A stretch of 40,091 nt of DNA from Candidatus Aminicenantota bacterium (GCA_026393835.1 JAPKZK010000114.1:1-40091), one strand, 5' to 3'; positions 22,983 to 31,463 are shown, counted from the first letter of the stretch. Numbers and translations are program-made. Notes: a model not told the origin generated them from the letters alone.

Positions 22983-22999
22983 TATAATCCGCTTAGGAG
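22983..22999 (+). promoter_or_regulatory. TATAAT box and ribosome site before the reductase pair
   Basis: TATAAT (22983-22988) is followed by AGGAG (22995-22999), 8 nt before ATG 23008. No convincing -35 is seen at the usual distance. Confidence 0.4.
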
Positions 23000-23007
23000 T
23001 TGATTTC

Positions 23008-23568
23008 ATGCAAATTACTATTTTAAACGGCGCCCCCCCGGATGCACGATACAAAAATTTCGAGCTATTCCTTGAAAAACTGGCTATTTACCTTGATAAA
23101 GACCGGCATTCCGTGACGCACCTGAAGCTGCGTAATATGAATATTAAATACTGTAACGGCTGCTTCGGCTGCTGGGTGAAAACCCCGGGCGAATGCCTGA
23201 CTGCAGACGATTCGAGGACTGTGCGCCGGGAATCTATCAACTGCGATTTGCTGGTGTTTGCTTCCCCCATCATCATGGGTTTTACCAGCGCCATCCTGAA
23301 AAAAACCATGGATAAAATGATCCCGCTGGTCCATCCTTATCTGGAAATTGTTCAAAAGGAATGCCGCCACCGCAAACGCTATGATAAATACCCTCCCCTG
23401 GGATTGATCCTGGACAAACCTGTGGATGGCCGTACAGACGATGAAGATATTGCCATTACCAGGAAAATTTTCGAACGGCTTTCCCTGAACTTGAGATCGA
23501 CGCTGCGGTTCGTTATCTTTGACCACACACGGATAGAGGAGGCTGTCGATGAAATTAACCATATTTAA
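23008..23568 (+). CDS. Flavodoxin-fold NAD(P)H-dependent reductase
   Basis: ATG 23008 was chosen (AGGAG 8 nt upstream) over a frame start at 22882. The 186-residue product begins MQITILNGAPPDARYKNFE, the phosphate-loop pattern of FMN-binding flavodoxin-like reductases. It contains YCNGCFGCWVKTPGEC near 48-63, the cysteine motif of iron-sulfur-flavoprotein-like or NADPH-dependent FMN reductases. DLLVFASPIIMGFTSAILKK follows, as in the family. It probably reduces quinones, nitro-compounds or other small acceptors. It overlaps the next, related gene by 20 bp, so the two may form a heteromer; this is inference. Confidence 0.75.
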   Translation: MQITILNGAPPDARYKNFELFLEKLAIYLDKDRHSVTHLKLRNMNIKYCNGCFGCWVKTPGECLTADDSRTVRRESINCDLLVFASPIIMGFTSAILKKTMDKMIPLVHPYLEIVQKECRHRKRYDKYPPLGLILDKPVDGRTDDEDIAITRKIFERLSLNLRSTLRFVIFDHTRIEEAVDEINHI

Positions 23569-24235
23569 CGGCTCACCACGGGGAAAAGGAAGTAATACGA
23601 AAATTTTGATGGATCATTTTTGCAAAGGCTTTAACGCCGCCGCCGAAGTGAATGCTGTAGAAAACAACCTCAAAGTAAACGTGGCTTACCTGGTCCATAC
23701 GGATAAAATGGAAGAGCTTCTCGAGTTGTTTGAAGAGGCGGATAAAGTCATCCTGGCGTTTCCCCTTTATACTGATTGCGTACCGGGAATTGTCAAATAC
23801 TTTATCGAGCAACTGGAACCGTTATGCGGTAGGGAAAATAACCCGGATATGGGTTTCGTGGTGCAGTCGGGTTTCCCGGAAGCGGTGCATTCACGTGCTG
23901 TGGAAAAATTCCTGGAAAAACTGACCAGGCGCCTGGGCTGCAAGTACCTGGGTACGGTAATTAAAGGGGGCGTGGAGGGGATCCAGGTTCAACCGCCCCG
24001 TATGACCCGGGAACTTTTCGATTCGTTTTACAGGTTGGGGGTTCACTTTGGGAAGACCGGGGCATTCGATGAGACGATTATCCGGGAACTGGCGAAATGG
24101 GAACGACTGCCGGGGTGGAGGTTGGTTTTATATAAATTTGCAGCGTTTACGGGCATCGCGAATTTTTATTGGAACTCTCAATTGAAGAAAAACAATGCCT
24201 ATGCTGAAAGTTTTGCCAAACCCGAATACCGCTAA
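23549..24235 (+). CDS. Flavodoxin-fold NAD(P)H-dependent reductase
   Basis: This 228-residue protein begins MKLTIFNGSPRGKGSNTKIL, the FMN phosphate-binding loop. It continues with ADKVILAFPLYTDCVPGIVK and a Gly-rich C-terminal half (FVVQSGFPEAVHS). Unlike its upstream neighbour it lacks the CxxC cluster motif near residue 50. AGAGGAGG lies upstream of the start, inside the end of the previous gene. The pair is flanked on both sides by similar GAACTGTCCC-type intergenic DNA. Confidence 0.75.
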   Translation: MKLTIFNGSPRGKGSNTKILMDHFCKGFNAAAEVNAVENNLKVNVAYLVHTDKMEELLELFEEADKVILAFPLYTDCVPGIVKYFIEQLEPLCGRENNPDMGFVVQSGFPEAVHSRAVEKFLEKLTRRLGCKYLGTVIKGGVEGIQVQPPRMTRELFDSFYRLGVHFGKTGAFDETIIRELAKWERLPGWRLVLYKFAAFTGIANFYWNSQLKKNNAYAESFAKPEYR

Positions 24236-24307
24236 AATTAATAAATCCTAAGCACGAAATCGCGACACTTGAAATTCGAAACAAATTCAAATGACCAAAA
24301 CTCTAAT

Positions 24308-24350
24308 TGGTGAATGGTGAATGGTGAATGATGAATGATGAATGATGAAA
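24308..24350. repeat. Heptamer tandem repeat (GGTGAAT/GATGAAT)
   Basis: Six consecutive 7-bp units, three GGTGAAT-type followed by three GATGAAT-type, lie in the gap after the reductase pair. Confidence 0.75.
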
Positions 24351-24441
24351 AAACATTCGTGAAAATTCGCGTCATTCGTTGGCTTGTTTTTGTTTTGACT
24401 TTTGAACTGTCCCTTATTTTCTCCCCTGTGAAAAAATTTAC

Positions 24442-24470
24442 TTGACTTTCAATTTTCATTTTTATATACT
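24442..24470 (+). promoter_or_regulatory. Promoter of the phosphoesterase gene
   Basis: TTGACT (24442-24447), 17 nt and TATACT (24465-24470). The leader of about 50 nt includes AGGAGGG (24509-24515) before ATG 24523. Confidence 0.65.
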
Positions 24471-24522
24471 AAAAGGTAATGATAATATTCTTGAGAAAAA
24501 ATTTAGACAGGAGGGAAAAATA

Positions 24523-25548
24523 ATGAGTTCCGAAAAAAAAGACACCTTTAAAAGGCTTACCGAACACAAAGAAAGAGCTTTGCGAATCGGTCTCGACATT
24601 AAGAACGACAAAATCGCCTTCGTATCCGACTCCCATAAATGGGATAGAAGCGATGTGGACTTTTTTAACGCCAATGACCCAATTTATTGTGAAATGCTTA
24701 AGCAGTACGATGACGCCGGCTTCAAATTAATCTTACTCGGGGACATCGAGGAAGGTTTAGGCGACAGCTTAAAAGAAGCGGTTGAGCACTATAAGAATAC
24801 CTTTGAATGTGAAAAAAGATTTGTCCGGGAAAAGCGCTACTTTCGTATTTACGGGAACCACGACCACGATTGGAAAAACCCAGAGAAACGAAAATTACTT
24901 TCACCACTGTTGGGTGACATTGAAGTCTATCCGGCGGTTATGGTGGGAGATAAAATTATCGCGGCGCATGGTCATGAGGGCGATCTTTTTGGCGATGAAC
25001 TGAGAGGTTTCACCAAGGTCATCCTGAGATTATTCAGGAAATTCATTGACAGGCTGACCGGCAAAAAAACTAGCCCCGCCCAAAATTATAAAAACCGTAA
25101 AAAACGCGAAGAATACCTTTTCGAATGGGCTCGCGAAAACCATCTCCTGCTTATCACCGGTCATACTCACCGCCCGATGTTCGAATCTTACTCGCCCATT
25201 TACTATTTAAAAAAACAGAAAACGCTCCAAAATGAGGCCCTGAAGTTACCTGAAAAAGACCACCCGAACCGAGCGGAATTAATTACCAGTATCGAATCTA
25301 TCGATGCGCATATCCGATTCTTTGAAGAAAACTTCCCCAATGATAAGGAATTCATTGTAGAAAACCTGGAACTTCCCTATTATTTTAATTCCGGCTCCTG
25401 CATCTTTAATAATGGAATTACCGCTATCGAAATCGATAGTGGCATTATCAGGCTCGTATGGTGGAAAAAAACCGCTGACGGGAAAATAGTCGCCGATCGA
25501 ACTTCATTTCCTTCCAATAACCTGGAAGATATATTGAACAAACTCTAA
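24523..25548 (+). CDS. Calcineurin-like metallophosphoesterase
   Basis: Start ATG 24523 has AGGAGGG 7 nt upstream; the longer frame from 24442 begins inside the promoter. The 341-residue protein has all the metal-binding motifs in order: VSDSHKW (Asp36, His38), LLGDIEEG near 70, YGNHDHDW near 110, AAHGHEGD near 150 and ITGHTHRP near 206. A dinuclear metal phosphoesterase is therefore likely to be active. An insertion rich in Lys/Arg (KKTSPAQNYKNRKKREE) lies before the GHTH motif, and about 130 residues follow it. The substrate is unknown. It is transcribed from its own promoter. Confidence 0.88.
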   Translation: MSSEKKDTFKRLTEHKERALRIGLDIKNDKIAFVSDSHKWDRSDVDFFNANDPIYCEMLKQYDDAGFKLILLGDIEEGLGDSLKEAVEHYKNTFECEKRFVREKRYFRIYGNHDHDWKNPEKRKLLSPLLGDIEVYPAVMVGDKIIAAHGHEGDLFGDELRGFTKVILRLFRKFIDRLTGKKTSPAQNYKNRKKREEYLFEWARENHLLLITGHTHRPMFESYSPIYYLKKQKTLQNEALKLPEKDHPNRAELITSIESIDAHIRFFEENFPNDKEFIVENLELPYYFNSGSCIFNNGITAIEIDSGIIRLVWWKKTADGKIVADRTSFPSNNLEDILNKL

Positions 25549-25637
25549 GTGCTCAATAAATGATTGCGCCTACTTGAAATTTCCTTATCTTCATCATATA
25601 ATGGTATTTCCATAATATAAAATTGCAGGAGGGAACG

Positions 25638-26201
25638 TTGAAGCAATTAATCGATATGACCAATAAAAAGGAAATCGGCTTTGTGGATTGGGAATTTATC
25701 CATGATATGCAAGGCGTCGTTCCTGATTTAATCACCCCTGAAATCATCCACCTGACCGGAGAATTCCTGAAAAAAATTCCCGGCGAATGGGGAAAAATAA
25801 AATCGCTGCTGGAAAAACACACATCCCCCAAACATGTCACCCATATCGCCATCTCGGATATCGAAAACCTGGGCTGCCAATTCAAAGTCCGGGGAACCTT
25901 GAAAAATAAAAAAGGGGATGTATTGGACTTCCACCGCGTGGTGGTATTTGATCAAGACCCAATGGAAGACGATTTTCTCGGCGCGGTAATTACCGATAAG
26001 GACGGAAATTTTTCCCTGGCTTTCGGCAAAAGGGTTTTCAGCGATTTCGGGCTGGAAGCGGAACCGGATATCTACCTCAAAATCTATGCCTGGGAGACTG
26101 AAAAATTTATACAGATCGGCAAGTGCACCCCCCCGGTCTTTGAAAAAATGGAAACCAAAGAGGGTTACAAAATTTTCGAGTTCGGCGTAATCGCTATCTA
26201 A
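25638..26201 (+). CDS. Hypothetical protein with transthyretin-like beta domain
   Basis: TTG at 25638 was chosen because AGGAGGG ends 5 nt upstream; ATG at 25656 is the alternative. The 187-residue product has an N-terminal helical part (to about 75), then a beta-sandwich pattern like transthyretin-related or carboxypeptidase-regulatory-like domains: CQFKVRGTLKNKKGDVLDF, VVVFDQDPMEDDFLGAVITD, KDGNFSLAFGKRVF, EPDIYLKIYAW. Such domains often have structural or binding roles. No signal peptide is seen, so it is probably cytosolic. It converges with ftcD, and their stop codons overlap by 4 bp. Confidence 0.6.
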   Translation: MKQLIDMTNKKEIGFVDWEFIHDMQGVVPDLITPEIIHLTGEFLKKIPGEWGKIKSLLEKHTSPKHVTHIAISDIENLGCQFKVRGTLKNKKGDVLDFHRVVVFDQDPMEDDFLGAVITDKDGNFSLAFGKRVFSDFGLEAEPDIYLKIYAWETEKFIQIGKCTPPVFEKMETKEGYKIFEFGVIAI

Positions 26202-27859
26202 AGGACTTCGATTTTTAATTCCGTGTACAGGATTTGCTTGATGCGGGTCGAGATTTCGCGAACTTCGCCGCTGATTTGGGCCGCATTTTTGGCGATTTCC
26301 GTTTTAAAGGTTTCATCTTCGATGCCGGCAAGATTGATCATGACGTTATAAAGCGCGCCTTCGGCGGCGGCCGAAGCGGTAAGCCCGGCTACCCCGGAAT
26401 CGGATAACGAGTTGCGGTTTCCTTTTTCTGCCGCGATTAAGGCCAGTTCAACGGCATCTTTGGTTTTTTCCAGCACGGAGAAAGGCACCAATGTGGCCTC
26501 CCTGGTGGCTGCCTGGACGGCTTTGTTACGGGCCCCGATCTCTTCAGCGGTTCCTTTGGGCAGCGCGAAGGTGGCCATTACTTTGTCAAAGGCTTCAGTA
26601 TCTTTATCGATGGCGTCGGTAAAAAAGTCTTTCAGTTTCTGAGCCTTTTCGGCCGCATCCACCATGACTTCTTTCACTTCAACGTACTGTTTTTTACCAT
26701 AGGTCAGGTTGCCCACCATGGCGCTGAGGCCGGCCGACAGGGCGCCGTTCAACGCAGCCACACTGCCTCCCCCGGGGGCCGGGGAATCGGAAGCCAACTC
26801 ATCGGCAAAATCATACAAATTCATGGAAGCCAGGCGTCCTTTTTTTCTTAATTTATACTCGATAATCTTATGCTCCACGTTAAAAGGCCCCAGTTCGGTC
26901 ATGCCCAGGCTCTGCACGGCAATTCGCACCAGTTCCTTTTCGGATACGCCGGCGCTGCCTTCCTGTAATTTTAGAAAATGGCGGCCGGTATCCAGCATGG
27001 CCTCCAGCGGGATCAAACCCACCAACTCGCTGCCGGTTACCCGTACGCCGAATTCCCGGGCAAATTTATCGCATTCCTCGAAGACCCGGTAAAGGGGAGT
27101 AATTTTATAATTTAACAGGTTAACGGAAATCTGGGCCATATTGTAGTCGGCCATATACCAGCCCACCGCCCGGACTGCCTTTAACGTACCCGGCTCTTGC
27201 TCTTTTTCACCGGTATCTTTATTGGTCACGGCCCGGCCTTTTTCGCGGATACGGGTGGCAATTTTCCTGGCAATCTTTACATCCCGGGTATTGAGGTTGA
27301 CATTGTAGGCGATTAAAAATTCCCGGGCGCCGATGACCGTGGCGCCGGCCCCGGCATTAAAAACGGGTTCGCCGAAGTCCGGTTTGAATTCTTCCTTTTT
27401 CAATTTTTCCGGCAAGGCTTCGTATTCACCTTCCCTGATATAGGCCAGGCTGCGTCTCTCTTCCGAAGCGGCGGCTTCTTCGTAAAGGTAAACGGGAATA
27501 TGAAGTTCTTCCGCCACCCGTTGGCCGAGTTTTTTGGCGATTGCCACACACTCTGCCATGGTAACGCCTGAGACCGGTACAAAGGGACATACATCCGCGG
27601 CCCCCATGCGTGGATGGGCGCCGTGTTGTTTTGACATATCGATCAATTCCGAGGCTTTTTTAATGGCTTGAAAAGCGGCTTCCACTACAGCCTCAGGGTC
27701 CCCGGCAAGGGTCACGACTGTCCGGTTGGTATCTTTTCCCGGATCCACGTCCAATAGTTCGACTCCCGGTATTTTTTTTATTTCGTCCGTTATCTTTCCC
27801 ATAACGGCCATATCTCTTCCTTCAGAAAAATTGGGTACACATTCGACGATCTTTTTCAT
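26198..27859 (-). CDS. ftcD: Glutamate formimidoyltransferase / formimidoyltetrahydrofolate cyclodeaminase
   Basis: This 553-residue bifunctional enzyme starts at ATG 27859, 6 nt after AAGGAG. The transferase half (about 1-300) begins KKIVECVPNFSEGRD and has QHGAHPRMGAADVCPFVPVS. The cyclodeaminase half (about 350-553) has LASDSPAPGGGSVAALNGAL and VGNLTYGKK. Together they move the formimino group of histidine breakdown to tetrahydrofolate and release ammonia, giving methenyl-THF. The Shine-Dalgarno lies inside the last codons of trmD (AGG AGA TAA), with 2 nt between the genes, so it is translated from the ribosomal cluster transcript. No hut genes are nearby. Confidence 0.95.
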   Translation of the reverse strand: MKKIVECVPNFSEGRDMAVMGKITDEIKKIPGVELLDVDPGKDTNRTVVTLAGDPEAVVEAAFQAIKKASELIDMSKQHGAHPRMGAADVCPFVPVSGVTMAECVAIAKKLGQRVAEELHIPVYLYEEAAASEERRSLAYIREGEYEALPEKLKKEEFKPDFGEPVFNAGAGATVIGAREFLIAYNVNLNTRDVKIARKIATRIREKGRAVTNKDTGEKEQEPGTLKAVRAVGWYMADYNMAQISVNLLNYKITPLYRVFEECDKFAREFGVRVTGSELVGLIPLEAMLDTGRHFLKLQEGSAGVSEKELVRIAVQSLGMTELGPFNVEHKIIEYKLRKKGRLASMNLYDFADELASDSPAPGGGSVAALNGALSAGLSAMVGNLTYGKKQYVEVKEVMVDAAEKAQKLKDFFTDAIDKDTEAFDKVMATFALPKGTAEEIGARNKAVQAATREATLVPFSVLEKTKDAVELALIAAEKGNRNSLSDSGVAGLTASAAAEGALYNVMINLAGIEDETFKTEIAKNAAQISGEVREISTRIKQILYTELKIEVL

Positions 27860-27861
27860 AT

Positions 27862-28515
27862 TTATCTCCTTTTTTGATGTATTTTTCTCCATGCCATGAT
27901 ATCTTTATGATGCCCCGAGAGCAATACTTCGGGGACGATCAAACCGTTATAATCCCTGGGTTGAGTATACTGGGGGAACCCGAATTGGTCTTCATGGTAA
28001 AAGGAATCGGTTTCCACGGATTCGGGGTTGCCCACCACGCCTTCCAGCATGCGGCCAATACTTTCGATCAATACCTGGGCCGGGGTTTCGCCCCCCATTA
28101 ACACATAATCGCCGATGGAAATTTCTTCATCCACCAGGGCGTCGATGAACCGCTGATCGACTCCTTCGTACCTGCCGCACACCAGGATCAGGTGGGGGCT
28201 GCCGGCCAATTCTTTTACTTTTTCCTGGGTTAAAAGTTGAGCGTAGGCGGAGAAGAGGATTACTTTCCCCGGGTTCTCCGGGCGTTTTGTTTTGATATGA
28301 TGAATCGCATCGAAAAGCGGCTGGGGCAGCATGACCATCCCGGCGCCGCCGCCGAAAGGGCGGTCATCCACTTTGTGATGCTTGTTGGCGGCAAACTCCC
28401 GTAAATCATAACAGTCCACGGTTATAATGCCTTTTTCAATGGCTTTGCCAAGTAAGCCATACTGGGTAAAGTCCCGGATCATGCCCGGGAAAATAGAAAT
28501 CACTGAAAAAATCAT
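27862..28515 (-). CDS. trmD: tRNA (guanine-37-N1)-methyltransferase
   Basis: TrmD methylates G37 of tRNAs reading CNN and related codons, preventing frameshifting. The 217-residue protein shows the SPOUT trefoil-knot motifs: DDRPFGGGAGMVM, LVCGRYEGVDQRF, EEISIGDYVLMGGE and HEDQFGFPQYTQP, then VLLSGHHKDIMAWR. Length is slightly short of the usual 240-250, with a compact C-terminal domain. ATG overlaps the rimM stop as ATGA. It lies in the conserved rpsP-khpA-rimM-trmD order, but ftcD takes the place usually held by rplS. Confidence 0.97.
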   Translation of the reverse strand: MIFSVISIFPGMIRDFTQYGLLGKAIEKGIITVDCYDLREFAANKHHKVDDRPFGGGAGMVMLPQPLFDAIHHIKTKRPENPGKVILFSAYAQLLTQEKVKELAGSPHLILVCGRYEGVDQRFIDALVDEEISIGDYVLMGGETPAQVLIESIGRMLEGVVGNPESVETDSFYHEDQFGFPQYTQPRDYNGLIVPEVLLSGHHKDIMAWRKIHQKRR

Positions 28516-29036
28516 TTTTTATTCAAGCTTTTCAATCCGTCCGGCGGGTCGATTATAATAAGCCGCTTTTTTTTGTCGATCTCCTTGATGATTGTTTCCG
28601 TAAACGGGACATAGTAAATATCCGTTTCATTTTCGTCCCGGATTTCAAGGAGTTTATTAAAACTGTCGGTTTCGAAACTGATTACGTTGCCCCACAGTTC
28701 GCCGTTCACATCTTTTACCAGGAAGCCGGCCAATTGGGCGCTTTCGTTGTCTTCCGCCGGGATATTGGAATCGTTCCCCTTTTCGTCGGTTTCTGCGTAT
28801 ACGGCGTAACCGACCAGCTTGAACGCCCCGTTAATGGAATCGATCCCCTTCAATTTGATAACGGGAGCCCCGTTAATTTCCTTGAGATAGACCACTTCGT
28901 ACTTTTTTTCATATTTCTCGGATTTGAGTGTGACAATCTCTCTCTCTGCTACGGCATGGACTCCCACCGTGGGGGAAGTAATGACCACTTCCCCCCTATT
29001 ACCTCTAACTTTGAATATCTTTCCGATGAAGATCAA
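28512..29036 (-). CDS. rimM: Ribosome maturation factor RimM
   Basis: This 174-residue protein helps 30S subunit assembly by binding S19 and the 16S 3' domain. It begins MIFIGKIFKVRGNRGEVVIT, the RimM N-terminal barrel, and has a PRC-barrel C-terminal part (AGFLVKDVNGELWGNVISF, YYVPFTETIIKEID). The start codon appears to be TTG at 29036 with AGGAA upstream; no ATG lies nearby in frame. It is 4 bp overlapped with trmD and 19 bp from khpA. Confidence 0.9.
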   Translation of the reverse strand: MIFIGKIFKVRGNRGEVVITSPTVGVHAVAEREIVTLKSEKYEKKYEVVYLKEINGAPVIKLKGIDSINGAFKLVGYAVYAETDEKGNDSNIPAEDNESAQLAGFLVKDVNGELWGNVISFETDSFNKLLEIRDENETDIYYVPFTETIIKEIDKKKRLIIIDPPDGLKSLNKK

Positions 29037-29055
29037 ATAAAATTATTCCTACGCC

Positions 29056-29343
29056 TCACGCCTCACTCTTCTCGCGGTTCTCACGGTTCTCACGGTTCTC
29101 ACGGTCATCAAACCGTTCGATAATTTCCAGGTTGAATCTTCTTCGCTGTTTCATTCCGGCGGCAGCAAGGATCGTTCTGATGGCTCTGGCGGTTCTACCC
29201 TGTTTTCCAATCACTTTCCCCAGGTCGGATTGATGAACTCTTAGTTCCAGGATGGTGGTTTGTTCGCCATCGATCTGAGTTACCTTAACTTCTTCCGGGT
29301 TGTCTACCAATGATTTACAAACTGTTTCAACTAGTTCTTTCAC
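29056..29343 (-). CDS. khpA: KH-domain RNA-binding protein KhpA
   Basis: This 95-residue protein has one KH domain with the expected DLGKVIGKQGRTARAIRTIL (residues 40-59), the GxxG RNA-binding loop being GKQG. The start is GTG at 29343 with AAGGAGG upstream. The C-terminus is unusual: after IIERFDD it ends in RENRENRENREKSEA, coded by a 9-bp tandem repeat (29069-29103). KhpA pairs with KhpB/EloR in other bacteria in sRNA and cell-elongation control. Its place between rpsP and rimM is conserved. Confidence 0.93.
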   Translation of the reverse strand: MKELVETVCKSLVDNPEEVKVTQIDGEQTTILELRVHQSDLGKVIGKQGRTARAIRTILAAAGMKQRRRFNLEIIERFDDRENRENRENREKSEA

Positions 29344-29366
29344 TTTGTCCTCCTTAACTCCTTGAC

Positions 29367-29609
29367 TTAATTATCAGAATTAACTTTTTTTACTAGCGAT
29401 TTTACGGTCGGCGACGGTATGGCTCCTTTTTTAATCCACTGATTGTATTTATTTAAGTCCACCTTAATATCGGTGGCCTCTAGCATTGGATTGTAATGTC
29501 CAATTAAATCGATATAACGGGATTCCCTGGGTTTCCGTTTATCCGTAGCCACAATCCTGTAGAACGGTTTGTGCTTTGTGCCCATGCGAGTCAGTCTAAT
29601 AACTACCAT
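29367..29609 (-). CDS. rpsP: Ribosomal protein bS16
   Basis: This 80-residue protein is a 30S subunit component. It begins VVIRLTRMGTKHKPFYRIV and has KPRESRYIDLIGHYNPM, both diagnostic. AAGGAG lies 9 nt upstream of ATG 29609. It follows ffh by 48 bp. Confidence 0.98.
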   Translation of the reverse strand: MVVIRLTRMGTKHKPFYRIVATDKRKPRESRYIDLIGHYNPMLEATDIKVDLNKYNQWIKKGAIPSPTVKSLVKKVNSDN

Positions 29610-29657
29610 GCGTTACTACTCCTTATTCATTAACTTATAAAATTTAACCTATATAAC

Positions 29658-30989
29658 TTACCTCATTTTTGAGAGAAAGTCAAATTTTTTAATCATTTTT
29701 TTAAAAAATGGTTTTTTCATATACTTTTTCATTTCCATATGCCCCTTCAGCAGTTGGTTCACTTCCTGCACCGGACGCCCGGACCCTTTGGAAATCCTGT
29801 ACCTGCGCCTGCCGTCTACGAGCCTGGGGTTTTCCATTTCCCTGGCGGTCATGGAATCGATGATGGCGACCATATGCTTGATTTTTTTGTCGTCCATAGC
29901 GGCGCCGGCCATTTCCCGGTTTAAGCCCATATTGGGCAGCATGCCCATGATATCGGCCATGGACCCGAGTTTTTGTACCTGTTTCAATTGGGAACGGAAA
30001 TCATCCAGGGTAAATTCGTTACTCATCAGTCGCCGGGTCATTTCTTCGGCTTTTTCCTCATCCAGTTCTTTTTCGGCTTTTTCGATGAGAGAGAGGACAT
30101 CGCCCATGCCCAGGATTTTGGAAGCCAGGCGGTCGGGGTAGAATTTCTGGAAGTCGCTGTTTTTTTCGCCGACGCCTATGAATTTAATGGGTTTTCCCGT
30201 GACGCTGACGATGGAGAGGGCGGCGCCGCCCCGGGCGTCGGCGTCCAGTTTGGTCAGGATAATGGAATCGACGCCGATCTGCTCTGAGAATTGGAGGGCG
30301 GAGTTGACGGCGTCCTGGCCGGTTAATGAATCGGCCACAAAAATGACTTCCGTGGGGTCCAGGGAATTTTTTACCCGGCGCAGTTCCGCCATTAATTCTT
30401 CGTCGATGTGCAGGCGGCCGGCGGTATCGGCGATGATATAGTCATACCCGTATTCCCTGGAGGTTTTCAACAGGTCCCGGCTAATTTTTTCCAGGTCGGA
30501 TGAATCCCGTTTAAAGTAATTGACGCCCACTTCCCTGGCAATGGTTTCCAGTTGTTCGCCGGCGGCCAATCGTTTAAGGTCCAGGGAGCAGAGCAAAGAG
30601 GATTTACCCTGTTCTTTCAGGTAATGGGCCAGTTTCCCGGCGGAGGTGGTTTTTCCCGTGCCCTGGAGGCCCACCAGCATGATTACCGAGGGTTTGGTGG
30701 GGGCCGAATTGAGTTCTTTTTCCTGGTTGCCCAGCATGGTTTCCAGTTCGGTTTTCACGATTTTTACCATGTGTTGGTAGGGGTTCAGGCTTTCCTGGAC
30801 TTCGGCGCCCAGGGTTTTTTCTTTGACGTTGTCGATGAATTTTTTGACGACTTTAAAGTTTACGTCCGCTTCCAGGAGGGACAACCTGATTTCCCGGAGG
30901 GCCACTTTCATATTATCTTCGGTGATTTTGACTTCACCTTTCAAGTATTTCAAAACTTTCTCGAATTTTCCGCTTAAATTATCCAGCAT
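29658..30989 (-). CDS. ffh: Signal recognition particle protein Ffh (SRP54)
   Basis: Ffh is the GTPase that, with 4.5S RNA, delivers membrane proteins to FtsY. ATG 30989 (MLDNLSGKFEKVLKYLKGE) with AGGAG 9 nt upstream is the family start; the longer frame to 31046 is not needed. The 443-residue protein has the N-domain, GTPase G1 GLQGTGKTTSAGKL, DLKRLAAGEQL, ADTAGRLHIDEELM and TKLDADARGGAAL. The Met-rich M domain (about 300-443) has RRRYRISKGSGRPVQEVN for RNA binding. It leads the translation cluster. Confidence 0.98.
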   Translation of the reverse strand: MLDNLSGKFEKVLKYLKGEVKITEDNMKVALREIRLSLLEADVNFKVVKKFIDNVKEKTLGAEVQESLNPYQHMVKIVKTELETMLGNQEKELNSAPTKPSVIMLVGLQGTGKTTSAGKLAHYLKEQGKSSLLCSLDLKRLAAGEQLETIAREVGVNYFKRDSSDLEKISRDLLKTSREYGYDYIIADTAGRLHIDEELMAELRRVKNSLDPTEVIFVADSLTGQDAVNSALQFSEQIGVDSIILTKLDADARGGAALSIVSVTGKPIKFIGVGEKNSDFQKFYPDRLASKILGMGDVLSLIEKAEKELDEEKAEEMTRRLMSNEFTLDDFRSQLKQVQKLGSMADIMGMLPNMGLNREMAGAAMDDKKIKHMVAIIDSMTAREMENPRLVDGRRRYRISKGSGRPVQEVNQLLKGHMEMKKYMKKPFFKKMIKKFDFLSKMR

Positions 30990-31018
30990 ACCTGTTATCT
31001 CCTGAGTTCCAGTTTTCC

Positions 31019-31046
31019 ATTTTACCATAAAAGGGCGCTTTAGCAA
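31019..31046 (-). promoter_or_regulatory. Predicted promoter of the ffh-rpsP cluster
   Basis: TTGCTA (31046-31041), 16 nt and TAAAAT (31024-31019) lie on the minus strand, about 30 nt before ATG 30989. Confidence 0.5.
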
Positions 31047-31256
31047 ACAAAAAAATTTCCGGCCCCCCCTTTATATTCAAATTATTATCCTGATTCTTTT
31101 GGTAATTTCATAGTGGATTGTTTGTTCTTGTTTGTATATCATGGGTGCTGGGTTTTATATGGCCCCCGGCAAAATCAGATTAGAAATTGTATCTTCGCGC
31201 CTTTGTGACTAAATTTGCATGACCACGGACGAGGTGCTACCTCATTCACCGACTAT

Positions 31257-31442
31257 TTAAATAATGCAGTAATTGGTTGCATAGCAGCAGAAGCCAGTAT
31301 TGCAGTGGGTTTGGCAGGGGTTACCCATACCTTTTGAGGTATCGGGCAAACCGCCCTTAAGCATCTGCATCTGCGGATTAGTCAGATTATTCACGGTCTC
31401 TTTGTTCAACACTAACTTCTTTGTTACTTTTTTAGTTTTCAT
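31257..31442 (-). CDS. Lanthipeptide-like RiPP precursor peptide
   Basis: This is a 61-residue peptide with AAAGGAG upstream of its ATG. The leader KKLVLNKETVNNLTNPQM resembles the LxLNKETIxNL leader of class I lanthipeptide-type precursors from Bacteroidetes and Aminicenantes-like bacteria. It ends at Gly30-Gly31, a typical cleavage site. The 30-residue core has five Cys (43, 47, 52, 53, 59) and five Ser/Thr (35, 36, 45, 49, 56), as needed for lanthionine or other crosslinks. No LanB/LanC, transporter-protease or YcaO is in the window, so the modifying enzymes must be elsewhere. It starts 21 bp after a PD-(D/E)XK-like gene on the same strand. Confidence 0.72.
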   Translation of the reverse strand: MKTKKVTKKLVLNKETVNNLTNPQMQMLKGGLPDTSKGMGNPCQTHCNTGFCCYATNYCII

Positions 31443-31463
31443 TGCCTTTCTCCTTTTTGGGCT

